A stretch of DNA of 64,000 nt from Muricoccus nepalensis (GCF_006438825.1 NZ_RCZP01000022.1:25183-89182), one strand, 5' to 3'. Shown: positions 1 to 9,774, numbered from the stretch's first letter. Notes: generated from the sequence alone by a model not told the origin. Numbers and translations: made by a program.

Positions 1-838
1 CGTGCCGGGCGACGAGCCAGGTCGCGTTGTAGTGGGCGACGAAGTCCTGCAATCCACGGCGCAGCTCTTCGATGGTGTCGAAGGTGTGCACCCAGAGGAC
101 GTTCTCTTTCAGGGTGCGGATGAAGCGCTCGGCAACGCCGTTGCCCTCTGGCTGGCGGACAAAGGAGGGCGAGCTCTCGATGCCAAGGAAGGCAATCTCG
201 TCCTGGAAGTCGCCTGACATGTAGTTGGAGCCGTGGTCGTGGCGGAGCGCCAGGCCCTTGGCCGCGTCCTTCTCGATGCGGCCCAAGTGGCGCAGGACGC
301 CCTGGCGCACCGGCTCGAGCGCCTCGAAGCGGTTGGCTGAGCGGGCGGCATGGCTGCCGACGCACTCGCCGGAGCAGTGGTCGACGGCAACAAACAGCCG
401 GGCCCGGCCTTCTCTGACGGTCACGGTTTCGGTCATGTCGGTGCCCCACATCGCATCCACCACGGTGGTGGTGATGGTGCCGTCATGGGCGCGCTGCCCG
501 GGACGGCCGACCCGGTGCGGCGCGAGCAGGCCGTGCTGGCCCATCAGGCGCCGGACCCGCCGGGCCGAGGTGCGGATCCCGGCATGGCGCAACCGGGCCC
601 AGATCTTCCTGTAGCCCTCGCCATGCAGGCGCGAGCCGAGGATCTGGGCGCGAATGTGCCCGAGCAACGCGGCATCGGAGGGGGCACCGACCGGGCCCCG
701 GCGTGGCGGACCGGCCGGAGCCGCGGGGTCGGGCGCCGCGCGATGGCGGTAAACTGTGGCGCGTGAGAGGTGCCAGACCCGAGCGACCCTAGCCAGGCCG
801 TAGGGACGACCCATGGCCGGGGAGACGGCCTGGCTCAC
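1..838 (-). CDS. IS3-family transposase OrfB (integrase core), cut by window edge
   Basis: This is the catalytic half of an IS3-type transposase, which would cut and join element ends. Translating the minus strand gives an HTH-like start (MGRPYGLARVARVW) and then a retroviral-integrase-type DDE core: WGTDMTE (first Asp), a DHCSGE block, HDHGSNYMSGDF (second Asp region) and QPEGNGVAERFIRTLKENV (third acidic residue). The frame stays open to base 1, so the C-terminus lies outside the window. It sits in the -1 frame relative to the upstream OrfA and overlaps its stop (GTGA), the usual IS3 layout in which a -1 ribosomal shift makes the OrfAB fusion. The frame is open upstream of the GTG at 838, so the exact start of free OrfB is unclear; the first ATG is at 814. 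Confidence 0.85.
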   Translation of the reverse strand, partial: MSQAVSPAMGRPYGLARVARVWHLSRATVYRHRAAPDPAAPAGPPRRGPVGAPSDAALLGHIRAQILGSRLHGEGYRKIWARLRHAGIRTSARRVRRLMGQHGLLAPHRVGRPGQRAHDGTITTTVVDAMWGTDMTETVTVREGRARLFVAVDHCSGECVGSHAARSANRFEALEPVRQGVLRHLGRIEKDAAKGLALRHDHGSNYMSGDFQDEIAFLGIESSPSFVRQPEGNGVAERFIRTLKENVLWVHTFDTIEELRRGLQDFVAHYNATWLVARH

Positions 839-1227
839 CGCCTCGACCTCCGTCGGGCCAAAGGGCGGCCGACTTCCAAGGCCGCGATCTTCCGTTCCAG
901 CAGCTCGTTGGCCATGGTGACCTCGCCGAGCTTGGCCCTGAGGCGGAGCAGCTCCTCGTCGCGCCCGTCGCGCTCGCGCGCCTTCATCGCCGCCTCTGCC
1001 GCGACCAGGGCGCGGTCGCGCCACTCGCTCAGGCGGGCGACGGTGACGTTGAGCTCGCGGGCCACGGTCTCCAGCGGCTCACCGCGCAGCAGGCGGGTGA
1101 CAGCGGCCAGCTTGCGCCGGGCGGAGTTGCGACGCTCCGGCACGGCACCGCCCGTCGGGGCGCCAGCATCAGCGTTCTGGGCGCCCGCTGGCGCCCCCAC
1201 GGGCTTGTCGCTGTGGTTCTGGTCCAT
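835..1227 (-). CDS. IS3-family transposase OrfA (helix-turn-helix)
   Basis: This 130-residue protein has the IS3/IS911 OrfA plan. An HTH segment lies in the middle (RRKLAAVTRLLRGEPLETVARELNVTVARLSEWRDRAL, about residues 37-71, split here only for description). A leucine-rich coiled coil follows (ELLRLRAKLGEVTMANELLE), of the kind OrfA uses for multimerisation. It binds the element ends and supplies the N-terminus of the OrfAB fusion. Its TGA at 835-837 overlaps the OrfB GTG. It appears intact. The start chosen is the ATG at 1227. Confidence 0.85.
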   Translation of the reverse strand: MDQNHSDKPVGAPAGAQNADAGAPTGGAVPERRNSARRKLAAVTRLLRGEPLETVARELNVTVARLSEWRDRALVAAEAAMKARERDGRDEELLRLRAKLGEVTMANELLERKIAALEVGRPLARRRSRR

Positions 1228-1655
1228 CGGTCTGACCTCCGGTTGCGGTGACCTCTACCGCAGTCGGCTGTCTCATCGAACCTTGCCGCACCCCAGACCG
1301 AATCACGTCCTCACACTGATCTCCGCAACAGCGCCCGGCCGAGGTGCCCGGCTGGGATATCGTTTGCCCAACCGCAATCGGCAGGCTCCAATGGTGGGTC
1401 ACGTCGCAACCGGCGGCATGCGGATTAACGGCATGGAACGGTCCGTACCTCGGCCAACCGCGAAATGTCCTGGACTGCCTCAGCAGGAATGTTAGGGTTT
1501 TCGCGACTGTTCCGGAGATCATCCGTTATGGATCAGCGTCGCTTCCTCATCTCCGGCTCGATTATCTCGCCAGCTATTCGGTATCCTGCACACCCTGCGT
1601 GTCGTCCACATCGGATGGTGGCGAGACCTGCTCTCATATCGGTCGGCTTTAGGCC
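1228..1655. other. Non-coding stretch holding the right end of the IS3-type element
   Basis: No frame here looks like a gene; the short open frames on both strands overlap one another and have no recognisable composition. The element terminus must lie somewhere in the first 100 bases or so, but its partner repeat is outside the window, so I could not place it. The remainder is upstream sequence of the metallopeptidase gene at 1656. Confidence 0.5.
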
Positions 1656-3794
1656 ATGAGGATCACGTCGCCAAAAGTTTTTGCCCCCGTCCGGCGCCTG
1701 CGGGTGTTCGCGTTTGATCCGAGCCTGGCTCTTCGCCTCGACACGTTCGACATGAACGAGATCACCGTCCGCATCCCCTCTGAACGAGACCCTCGGACCG
1801 GCGAGCCGACCCTGAGGCCTGGGCCAGTCGGGGAATACGTGGAGGTCGTCGACGTCGATCCCGCCTCGGGTCTCGCCTACGCTCCGGTGAACCTCGACGA
1901 GGCGGCAATCCTCGCCGAAGACGGACTGCCTCCTTCCGAGGGCAATCCGCAGTTCCACCAACAGATGGCCTACGCTGTCGCCATGGTCACTATCGGCAAC
2001 TTCGAGCGGGCACTGGGTCGCGTCGCCCTCTGGTCACCACGCCGCTCAAAGGACGGCATGATCCGGCAGTTCGTCCGACGTCTCCGAATATATCCTCACG
2101 CCCTAAGGGGTAGGAACTCCTTCTACAGCCCTGAGAAAAAGGCGATCCTGCTCGGCTACTTCCCCGTGCGGACCAAAGACGCCCACAACACACCGGGCAC
2201 CATCGTCTTCTCCTGCCTCTCGCACGACATTATCACGCACGAGGTCACTCACGCACTCCTGGACGGTATTCACCCGCGCTTCAACGAAGCGACCAACCCC
2301 GACGTGCACGCGTTCCACGAGGCCTTTGCCGACCTCGTCGCGCTTTTTCAGCATTTCTCGTATCCAGGCGTTCTGCATGACCAGATCGTGCGCGCGCGGG
2401 GCGACCTGTCCGGCGATACGCTCCTCGCGAAACTCGCTCAGCAGTTCGGACGAGCCACTGGGAGGGGATCGGCGCTTCGCGACGCCCTGGGCAGGGAGGG
2501 GAGCGACGGAATCTGGCGGCGCACGTCTCCCAACGCCCGCGCTCTCGAGACCGTCGTAGAGCCGCACGACCGGGGCGCCATCCTCGTGGCCGCGATCTTT
2601 GCCGCCTTCATCCTCGTCTACCAGGCGCGGACAGCCGACCTGTTCCGTATCGCCACCCAGGGTACCGGCATCCTGCCCGCCGGTGACATACACCCGGACC
2701 TCGCCAAACGCCTCGCCGAGGAGGCGACGAAGATCTCGCAGCACGTCCTACAGATGGTCATTCGGGCCCTGGACTACTGCCCGCCCGTAGACATCACATT
2801 TGGCGACTACCTCAAGGCCGTCATTACGGCCGACCTCGACCTCAATCCCGAGGACGAGTACGGCTACCGCGTCGCAATGATCCAGAGCTTCCGCCAGTGG
2901 GGGATCCACCCTCGCAAGACGCGGAGCATGTCGGTCGAGAGCCTGACTTGGCCGGACCTTCGCGAGGCGCGGATGCAGTCCGACACCGGCGCCCAAGGTA
3001 CTGGAGCGGTCCTGCTCTCGGAAGTCGTTATGAAGAGCAGCCTCGACGAGACGACAAGCGCCGTGCGGAACCTCATCCAAGAGGAGCAGCCGCCGGAGGA
3101 CGACGACGAGGGCCCCGACTCCCCGGAAGTCACGCCGATCCTCCTAACCGCCTTGCCCGCGCCGCGATCCATCAGCAGGAGTTCCTTGCGTTTCGAGCCT
3201 TGGACGCTCGACAGCGATCGGCGGAAGATGTGGAACCTGTCCCAGTCGAATGCAAAGGCTATGCATCGCTGGCTGCTCTACGGACAGGGTTCAGGGCAGG
3301 CGGCGAACTTCGGCCTCGTCCTCGATAAGGGGTTAGCACCTTTGACCGTCTACACGACGAAGCACGGCAAACCGGCCGTGGAAGTTCACGCCGTGCGCAG
3401 GGCAGTCCGGCGGAGTCCTCGAGGTGCCCTCGTCGCCGACCTCGTGGTCGAGATGACGCAGCGGCGCAAGGGCTACTTCAGTCCGAAGGTGCAGGAAAGG
3501 ATGGACTTGGGCGACGTCGACGACGCGGACTACACAACGCATCAGCCCGACTTCGTCTACAGGGCGGGCTGCACGCTGCTCATAGACCCGGTGACATCGA
3601 CCGTGAGGCGGGTCATCCGTACCTCTGGCACAATCGCCGACAATGCCGAACTTGCGCGCGTCCGCGAGTTCATGACCGGTGGCTTCTCGGTTAGTGGAAA
3701 CGCGTTCGACTCCGGGCTGTCGCCGAGCCGCGCCGTTGCTGAGCGTGACATCCGGGAGCCGTTCGCGATGCTGCACCGCTACGCGGAGGGATGA
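1656..3794 (+). CDS. Putative gluzincin-type zinc metallopeptidase (HEVTH), large unknown family
   Basis: A 712-residue protein with a zinc-peptidase signature. HEVTH lies at residues 195-199 (His195, catalytic Glu196, His199) and HEAFAD places a third acidic ligand at Glu222, 23 residues after His199. This matches the thermolysin/M4-like gluzincin pattern HExxH...E. No signal peptide is visible, so a cytoplasmic role is likely. The C-terminal 300 residues contain an acidic linker (EEQPPEDDDEGPD) and a domain I do not recognise. The stop is 4 bases before the ATG of the MBL-fold gene, so the two are almost certainly co-transcribed and translationally coupled. Substrate unknown. The start at 1656 is a weak call; residues before about 30 are poorly supported. 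Confidence 0.7.
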   Translation: MRITSPKVFAPVRRLRVFAFDPSLALRLDTFDMNEITVRIPSERDPRTGEPTLRPGPVGEYVEVVDVDPASGLAYAPVNLDEAAILAEDGLPPSEGNPQFHQQMAYAVAMVTIGNFERALGRVALWSPRRSKDGMIRQFVRRLRIYPHALRGRNSFYSPEKKAILLGYFPVRTKDAHNTPGTIVFSCLSHDIITHEVTHALLDGIHPRFNEATNPDVHAFHEAFADLVALFQHFSYPGVLHDQIVRARGDLSGDTLLAKLAQQFGRATGRGSALRDALGREGSDGIWRRTSPNARALETVVEPHDRGAILVAAIFAAFILVYQARTADLFRIATQGTGILPAGDIHPDLAKRLAEEATKISQHVLQMVIRALDYCPPVDITFGDYLKAVITADLDLNPEDEYGYRVAMIQSFRQWGIHPRKTRSMSVESLTWPDLREARMQSDTGAQGTGAVLLSEVVMKSSLDETTSAVRNLIQEEQPPEDDDEGPDSPEVTPILLTALPAPRSISRSSLRFEPWTLDSDRRKMWNLSQSNAKAMHRWLLYGQGSGQAANFGLVLDKGLAPLTVYTTKHGKPAVEVHAVRRAVRRSPRGALVADLVVEMTQRRKGYFSPKVQERMDLGDVDDADYTTHQPDFVYRAGCTLLIDPVTSTVRRVIRTSGTIADNAELARVREFMTGGFSVSGNAFDSGLSPSRAVAERDIREPFAMLHRYAEG

Positions 3795-3798
3795 CTCG

Positions 3799-5316
3799 AT
3801 GCCGCTCATGATGGCCCCGGAGAGCGGCGTCACGGTCCGGATGTACCGACCAGGTCATGGCGACTGCTTCCTGCTCGCCTTCCCCACAGACACGGGAGGC
3901 ACGTTCAGGGTACTAATCGACTTCGGCTACAAGCCAGGATCGAAGGTGCACGCCACTGTTGCTGAGGTGGCAACTGACATCGTTGAGGCAACGGGAGGTA
4001 AGCTGGACCTGGTGATCGTCACGCACGAACATCAGGACCACCTCAACGGCTTCTTGTCCGACGCGTTCGACGAACTCAAGGTAGGGGAGGCGTGGTTCGC
4101 TTGGACCGAGGACCCTTCGGACTCCGTGGCCAACGCCCTACGCGCACGGCACAGGGACCAACTCATCGGCCTCCTCTCCGCCTACGAGCAGCTTGGCGTC
4201 GATGGAGGGGATGCTCCGAGAACGTGGCTGAAGGCCCTGATCGAACTCGAACTTGGCGATGAGCCGGAGGCGAGTGGCGTCAGTCTCGGCTTCGCCGCGA
4301 CCGACCCCGCCCGTTCCGGCAACAAGCGCGCGATGGCCATGCTCAAGGAGAAGGCGAAGCGCGAGCGCGGCATCCGCTTTGTTGCTCCCCATGGCGATAT
4401 TCTTAACATGGAGGGCGTCAGCGGCGTCCGGGTGTTCCCGCTTGGCCCGCCGCGCGATCCAGACCTCATTGCCGACGAGGACCCCGTCGGGACGGAGAGC
4501 TTTCCTGGCCAAGCGATGACCGCCCCTTCGAAGCACAGCTTCCTAGCGGCGGTGCGGGCGGCCCAAAGTGACGGCAATGGTATCTCAGATGGACCTTTCG
4601 ACCCTGTATACGGTGTGCCCATCGACCGGGCGATGGATCATCCGGACTTCGGGTCGTTCTTCTCCAAGCATTATGGAGGCGGCAGCGCGATCGACGTGCC
4701 GGATTCTGAAAGGGAGGTCCCGGACGACGCACCATTCCGTCGTATTCCCACGGACTGGCTCCAGTCGGCGGAAGACCTAGCGCTTAAACTCAACACGGGT
4801 ATCAACAATACAAGTCTCGTGCTCGCTTTCGAGCTGAAGGCTTCGCGCAAGGTCCTCCTTTTCGTAGGCGATGCCCAGAGAGGGAACTGGATCTCCTGGA
4901 CTGACGGCGAGTGGCCCGAGGACAAGGGCGCGATCACGGCAAAGGACCTGCTTGCGCGGACCGTCCTCTACAAGGTGGGCCACCACGGAAGCCATAACGC
5001 CACGCTCGACGGTACGGCGAAGAGCGCCTATCCGAACCTGTCCTGGATGGCCCAGGGCCGGTACCGCCGCGAGTTCACTGCGATGATTACCGCCGTCCCG
5101 GCATGGGCCTACAAGCAAGTGCCGGTCTGGGCACATCCGCTCGCGGCCATCAAGACAGCTCTTGTCGACAAGACCTCCGGAAGGGTTTTCCAGACCGACA
5201 CCGATGCCCCGGAGAAGCCGGAGAGCGTCTCCGGTGAGGAGTGGTCCGAGTTCATGGCGCGCGTGCGGTGCACGCTGCTCTACTTTGAGTGCGATTTCGC
5301 AGATTCGGACGTGTAG
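3799..5316 (+). CDS. ComEC/Rec2-like metallo-beta-lactamase-fold hydrolase
   Basis: A 505-residue metallo-hydrolase. The MBL signature THEHQDHLNG puts His76, His78, Asp80 and His81 in the dinuclear metal site; VGDAQ supplies a later Asp, and KVGHHGSHN at about residues 392-400 is the C-terminal His motif typical of ComEC-like MBL domains. Unlike ComEC, there are no membrane segments. The N-terminus (VRMYRPGHGDCFLL) is typical of this stand-alone family, which acts on phosphoester or similar bonds; the substrate is unknown. I chose the ATG at 3799 rather than an upstream in-frame start, because it lies 4 bases after the metallopeptidase stop and opens directly into the conserved domain. Confidence 0.8.
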   Translation: MPLMMAPESGVTVRMYRPGHGDCFLLAFPTDTGGTFRVLIDFGYKPGSKVHATVAEVATDIVEATGGKLDLVIVTHEHQDHLNGFLSDAFDELKVGEAWFAWTEDPSDSVANALRARHRDQLIGLLSAYEQLGVDGGDAPRTWLKALIELELGDEPEASGVSLGFAATDPARSGNKRAMAMLKEKAKRERGIRFVAPHGDILNMEGVSGVRVFPLGPPRDPDLIADEDPVGTESFPGQAMTAPSKHSFLAAVRAAQSDGNGISDGPFDPVYGVPIDRAMDHPDFGSFFSKHYGGGSAIDVPDSEREVPDDAPFRRIPTDWLQSAEDLALKLNTGINNTSLVLAFELKASRKVLLFVGDAQRGNWISWTDGEWPEDKGAITAKDLLARTVLYKVGHHGSHNATLDGTAKSAYPNLSWMAQGRYRREFTAMITAVPAWAYKQVPVWAHPLAAIKTALVDKTSGRVFQTDTDAPEKPESVSGEEWSEFMARVRCTLLYFECDFADSDV

Positions 5317-5516
5317 GCGCGGGGATAGTGTTTCAGGCCGCGACCTAGTTTTCCATTGCACAGGTCAGGCGCGCGGATCGCTCCGACGCGATCCCAATCC
5401 GGGAGAACAAAGCGGACGTCCCCGCAGGTTTGGAGACGACCCGGGGATGGACCACCAAGCGCCGTGGGCGCCCCACTCACCCATTCAATAGTTGAGCATT
5501 AGCAGCTAATTGTTGA

Positions 5517-6893
5517 ATGATCGAGTCTCCAACCGTCGCCTTGGCGACCGCTGGGAGGACCGTCGGCTTGCCTCATTTCAAGATTTCGGAAGCGGTTGCC
5601 CCTTCAAAGGGACACCTCTGGAACCATCGAGAGGCCCGGAGCGGCTGCTATCGCCGGTGGCGCCGCGGCTTCCTTGCGATGGCGTTGGCCGCCGTCGCGG
5701 GATGCTCATCCCCGCCAGAGATCGACGTCGAGCATCAGTGGGCCGACACCATGCGTCGACTGAATATGTTCGCGTTCTACCCGATGTCCGAGGACGTTTC
5801 AGTCGGCGACTTCTATCTGCACGCCCCTCCCGCCGACGGCAGTGCCTCCGCGCCGCGCTTCAGCCTCGCGCGCGTCGGGTCGTTCCCGAGGGATGCGGTC
5901 ATGGGCGAACTGACCCGCCAACAGACCAAGGACCGGCCGCGCATGCAGCCCCTGACGCGACCCGACGCTGTGGACGGCATCGCGCGTCCCGGGGCGGTGG
6001 TGAATACAGCCAACTGCGGCGGGTACGACATCGGGCACGCCGACGAGGCCGGTTGCCCAGTTCGCCTCCAGCGTGCAGCGATACCGAACTTGTCGGTCGG
6101 CCGGATCACCGTGGGACAGTTAGGCGCGGCAGGGGTCTACGGGAACTTTGGCACCCGTATCGGGCTCGGCCGCAGTTCCGAAACCGCGATCCGGATCTCG
6201 CTTCGCAACGTCCAGGACCTTTCGCTCGACGCTTGGCGGCTCAACCTCCTGCACAACAACTACGCCGACGACGTTTACCAACGCGTCTGGGTGGAGGTTC
6301 TTTTCGAGGTGCTGGGGCAGCTCCGCCCCGACATGGTCGGGATGGCCTGCCAGGGCGATGCTCGCGCCCTTGCTAATGCGGGAATTGAAGTGCTCGTGAT
6401 GAATCGGGTGATCTACGCCGGGGGTCTCGAATACGCCTTCACCAACAACGCGGAGACGGCGGTCCGCCTCGCCCTCGACCTGCAGCGGGTCGTCTCGAGC
6501 ACGTCACCAGCGGTCCCGGCGTTCGCGGGTGGTACCGGATCGGGCAAGGTCGATTCGCCTCCGCAGACGCCGCCGACGACCGACAACGCGGCGGCAGGAC
6601 AGCGCCTCGCGGCGTTGATGGCGGGGGTCACCGGCGAATCCGGCGGCGCCGGGCGGTTGGGCGTCACAGCGAACTTCGGTGTCGGGACATTCGGATCGTT
6701 GTCTCTGAAACATGACTTCAACCGTCCCGTCGCAGTCGGTGCAGGCAGCCGCTTCCGGATCCCGTTCCACACCGCGCTCCGGGGAGTCGGGGCCCATGTT
6801 CAGGAGCGCATCATCCGGGTGAAGAGGTACTGCTCGAGCGTTCTCGGATCGCGCTACGACGAGGCAGCGCTGATGCGGACGCTGGGGAACTGA
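5517..6893 (+). CDS. Predicted lipoprotein of unknown function
   Basis: Up to 458 residues. A lipobox (LAAVAGCSS, Cys63 if the 5517 start is used) follows an RRWRRGF basic patch, so the protein is probably a membrane-anchored lipoprotein. The 62 residues before the Cys are too many for a signal peptide, so the true start is probably closer to the lipobox; no good in-frame ATG with a ribosome site was found. The mature part contains no motif I know. A Pro/Gly/Thr-rich linker (about residues 335-360) separates it from a short C-terminal block. It lies 200 bases downstream of the MBL gene on the same strand, so it may belong to the same unit, but this is weaker than the peptidase-MBL coupling. 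Confidence 0.55.
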   Translation: MIESPTVALATAGRTVGLPHFKISEAVAPSKGHLWNHREARSGCYRRWRRGFLAMALAAVAGCSSPPEIDVEHQWADTMRRLNMFAFYPMSEDVSVGDFYLHAPPADGSASAPRFSLARVGSFPRDAVMGELTRQQTKDRPRMQPLTRPDAVDGIARPGAVVNTANCGGYDIGHADEAGCPVRLQRAAIPNLSVGRITVGQLGAAGVYGNFGTRIGLGRSSETAIRISLRNVQDLSLDAWRLNLLHNNYADDVYQRVWVEVLFEVLGQLRPDMVGMACQGDARALANAGIEVLVMNRVIYAGGLEYAFTNNAETAVRLALDLQRVVSSTSPAVPAFAGGTGSGKVDSPPQTPPTTDNAAAGQRLAALMAGVTGESGGAGRLGVTANFGVGTFGSLSLKHDFNRPVAVGAGSRFRIPFHTALRGVGAHVQERIIRVKRYCSSVLGSRYDEAALMRTLGN

Positions 6894-7284
6894 TGGCGCT
6901 TCACGAAGTCTGAAGTGGCAGACCGATTGCGGCTGATCTCTCCTCGGCACATGTTCGACTATGGCTTCCGCTCGGCATGGTCCGGAACTGGAATGCTCAT
7001 CCTCATTGGCGACAACCGCTGAACCCGGTCGCGGCGGAGGGGAAGCCGGGCTGGCCGGTTGATCCGGCGAGCGGCTGCGCGGTTTGGGACTGTCGGCCCA
7101 TTCCCCACAAGGCCGTGGAGTGGTCGAGCGAGCGAGGCGTCTTGCCGAAACGCGACTGCTCCACGCCGGTGCGACAAGCCTACCGTTCGATCAAAAAATA
7201 GACATGTGTCTGAAAAGGGCGATCTTTGTCTTTGCTTCGTCAGCCGGATGCAATTACCGGAACACGACGTTTTGGGGAAATAAT
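6894..7284. other. Intergenic region before PEP-CTERM gene; no gene seen
   Basis: Short open frames exist on the plus strand but none has a ribosome site or recognisable content. The last 20 bases (ttttggggaaataat) carry a GGGGA ribosome-binding-like tract just before the ATG at 7285. Confidence 0.5.
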
Positions 7285-8025
7285 ATGCGCTTTGTTAACA
7301 AGTTCGCTGTCGTGGCTGGTGTGGCGCTCGCGCTTGTCACGATGGGGCCGCGAGCAGAGGCTGCCGTTTATTTCGATGCGAACTCGCTGAGTGCGGCACT
7401 CGAGGCCCGCCCCACGAGCACGCAGATACTTACGGGCTATCAGGTCACCCTCCAGGACTCGTTCGGGACGTTTACACCCGCGACGCGGACCAATCCGATC
7501 TTGGTCGGGACCTCCTCTCCGCCCTACAACGACCCGAACCTCGTGATCTCCCGGTACACGGGCCAGCAGCCCTCGGTCATGCCGGGCCAGATCGGCGCCA
7601 ACTTCACGTGCGCTTCGCCGGTCTTCGGGTGCCTCGGCGCCTACCGCGCCACCTTCACATTCGATCAGGCAATCCTAGGCTTCGGCGGCGACCTGCGCGC
7701 CGGGACGCTGGCCTCATCCCAGTCGTTCGCAGTCTTCCCGCAGCTTGGCATCAGCGATGCCGTGTACCAGTCCGTGATCGGGATCAACACTTTTTACGGC
7801 ATCGTCTTCGACACACCGACCACCACCTTCACAGTGGATTGGACGAGTCTCGGTGACCGCACCGCGATCGACGCGAGCGGCAGCTTCTTCATCAACAACG
7901 CCTTCGTCATCCTCCCGGGCAACCGCAACGGGCAGGATCAGGTGGCCGTGCCCGAGCCCGCTTCTCTCGCTCTGTTCGGCATGGGTCTGCTCGGCATGAT
8001 CGGCGTCGCCCGCCGCCGGGCCTGA
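7285..8025 (+). CDS. PEP-CTERM sorting domain protein (exported)
   Basis: A 246-residue exported protein. A signal peptide covers about residues 1-27 (basic MRFVNK, hydrophobic VVAGVALALVTMG, then AEA). The C-terminus is a textbook PEP-CTERM tail: VPEPASLALFGMGLLGMIG followed by the basic VARRRA. This tail is recognised by an exosortase, which cleaves it and directs the protein to the envelope or exopolysaccharide. The middle is a beta-rich domain with no motif I recognise. No exosortase gene lies in the window. I chose the ATG at 7285 over upstream in-frame starts because it has a GGGGA site 8 bases upstream and begins the signal peptide. Confidence 0.85.
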   Translation: MRFVNKFAVVAGVALALVTMGPRAEAAVYFDANSLSAALEARPTSTQILTGYQVTLQDSFGTFTPATRTNPILVGTSSPPYNDPNLVISRYTGQQPSVMPGQIGANFTCASPVFGCLGAYRATFTFDQAILGFGGDLRAGTLASSQSFAVFPQLGISDAVYQSVIGINTFYGIVFDTPTTTFTVDWTSLGDRTAIDASGSFFINNAFVILPGNRNGQDQVAVPEPASLALFGMGLLGMIGVARRRA

Positions 8026-8032
8026 GAGCGCA

Positions 8033-8060
8033 CGACTCCTCCTTCCGACGGGAGGGGTCG
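8033..8060 (+). terminator. Hairpin after PEP-CTERM gene
   Basis: A 10-bp stem (8033-8042 pairing with 8051-8060, one G-T wobble) with an 8-base loop begins 8 bases after the PEP-CTERM stop. There is no T-tract, so it may be a weak terminator or an mRNA-stabilising hairpin. Confidence 0.4.
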
Positions 8061-8150
8061 CACCCGGCCGAGGCCCTAGTGGTCTGAGTTGGAGGTTCTC
8101 TGACAGTTTAATCGGCGTGTAGGGTTGGTCGTCTCTGGTAGGAGGCGCCC

Positions 8151-9080
8151 ATGGCACGCAGCCCGAAGGCAGCAAGGCTGGTGCTAACGGAGGAGGAGCG
8201 CGAGGCGCTGCAGCGCTTGGTTCGGCGACGCGGTGCGGGTCAGGTGGCGGTGCTGCGGGCGCGCATCGTGCTGACTGCCGATGCTGGGCCGGAGTTACCA
8301 AACGGCGTCATCGCGTGCCAACTGGGGGTGAGCCGCCAGACTGTGATCACCTGGCGGCAGCGCTTCCTGGCACACCGGCTGGAGGGGCTGATGGACGCCC
8401 CTCGTAGCGGCGCGCCACGGCGGGTGAGCGACGACGCCGTCGAGGCGATGATCACGCGGACGCTGGAGACGCAGTCCACGGGGGCAACACACTGGTCGAC
8501 GCGCGCCATGGCCCGGCAGGTCGGCATGAGCCAGACCATGGTGTCGCGCATCTGGCGCGCCTTCGGCCTACACCCGCACCGCGCTGAGACCTTCAAGCTG
8601 TCGCGCGACCCGGCCTTTGTCGACAAGGTGCGCGACGTGGTGGGCCTCTACCTCAACCCGCCCGATCGCGCCCTGGTGCTGTGTGTGGACGAGAAGCCGC
8701 AGATCCAGGCGACCGAGGGCACGGCGCCCGTCCTGCCCATGCGCCCCGGCCAGGTCGAGCGCCACAGCCACGACTACATCCGGCACGGTACCATCGACCT
8801 GTTCGCCGCCCTCGACGTGAAGGCTGGCACCGTGATCGGCGCCTGCAAGGGACGTCACCGCGCCACCGAGTTTCGGGCCTTCCTGAATCAGGTCAGGGGG
8901 CCGTGCCCACAGACCTCGACGTCCACCTCGTGCTCGACAACGCGGCCACCCACAAGACGAAGCTTGTCCATGACTGTCTGCTCAAGCGCCCGCGCTGGCA
9001 TTTGCACTTCACGCCGACCTCGGCGAACAGGGAGTGGTACCGCCATCCCCACCGCGATCTCCAAAATCGCATCATCCGTC
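8151..9080 (+). pseudogene. IS630-family transposase, frameshifted and 3'-truncated
   Basis: The N-terminal 250 residues read cleanly: an HTH region (LGVSRQTVITWRQRFL), a second HTH, and the start of the DDE core (VLCVDEKPQIQA, first Asp). At about 8890-8900 the frame must change to keep homology; the other frame then gives DLDVHLVLDNAATHKT (second Asp). At HFTPTSA the sequence leaves the family before the third acidic residue, so the element has lost its end. The upstream sequence ctagtggtctgag near 8078 fits an IS630 end inserted at TA. The gene is dead: one frameshift and one truncation. Confidence 0.8.
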
Positions 9081-9191
9081 TCGCCTCTATAGTTCAGGGA
9101 AGCTCTCCGCGTAAGCTTCCCCATCCGACGCTTTCGCTGTCTGTTTGCTGATCTAGTGAGGAGCACTGTCTGCAAAGGGTCGGGGGCGGCG

Positions 9192-9716
9192 CTACAGTCC
9201 GGATCGAGGGTCCAGAGGCTTGCTCATGTAGACGGCGACGCCGAGGTGCGAGGTTTCTTCCCGCTCCACCCGGTAGCCGACCCGCTCATAGAGATTCACG
9301 TTCTCGGTGAAGCGGCCATTCGTGTAGAGGCGCACCTCCCCCGTACTCAGCAACCGGGCAAGATCCTCGGCATGGGCCAGCAGGGCGCGTCCGTATCCGC
9401 GTCCCTAATGGGTAGGCAGCACGGCGACGTTCACGATTAGCAGGTGGTCCACCTCAAGACGCATCTCGATCAGGGCTACCAGTTCCCCGTCGACTTCCAG
9501 CAAGTCTACGATGTGATCCCTGACAGCCGCATCATAATCGGCCGTCATCGGCTTCGGCTCCCGACCAATGACCGGAACCGACTTCGCGTAAGCCTCGCGC
9601 GTGAGGCTGCGAACGGCCGTAGCATCACCCGGAACTGCCCGGCGTAGCGCCGAACGGATGGATCCACTTAGCGGCTCGGAGAAGGCTTGGTATGCCGATT
9701 TAGGGCTTTGCTGCAC
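9192..9716 (-). pseudogene. GNAT acetyltransferase with a single internal stop codon
   Basis: Reading from a GTG at 9716, which has an AGGAG ribosome site 6 bases upstream, gives a GNAT domain. An amber stop at 9405-9407 falls just before the acetyl-CoA loop. The frame continues without a shift after it (VAVLPTH, stop, GRGYGRALLAHAE, then NVNLYERVGY) to a normal end at 9192. GNAT proteins usually have Gln at the interrupted site (Q/RxxGxG/A), so a CAG to TAG change is the simplest explanation. Total length would be about 174 residues. The substrate is not predictable. The upstream leader has a terminator-like hairpin, suggesting the gene was once controlled by attenuation. Confidence 0.75.
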
Positions 9717-9745
9717 AGTCGTCTCCTGAGGTGAGGGCAAAGAAA

Positions 9746-9774
9746 AACCCCCGAAGCGAAAAGCTGCGGGGGTT
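9746..9774 (-). promoter_or_regulatory. Terminator-type hairpin in the leader of the GNAT gene (possible attenuator)
   Basis: On the minus strand an 8-bp perfect stem (9767-9774 with 9746-9753), extended by three more pairs around an A-rich loop, is followed directly by a TTTTTCTTT tract. It ends about 30 bases before the GNAT start codon, inside its own leader, so it would stop transcription before the gene unless relieved. Confidence 0.6.
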
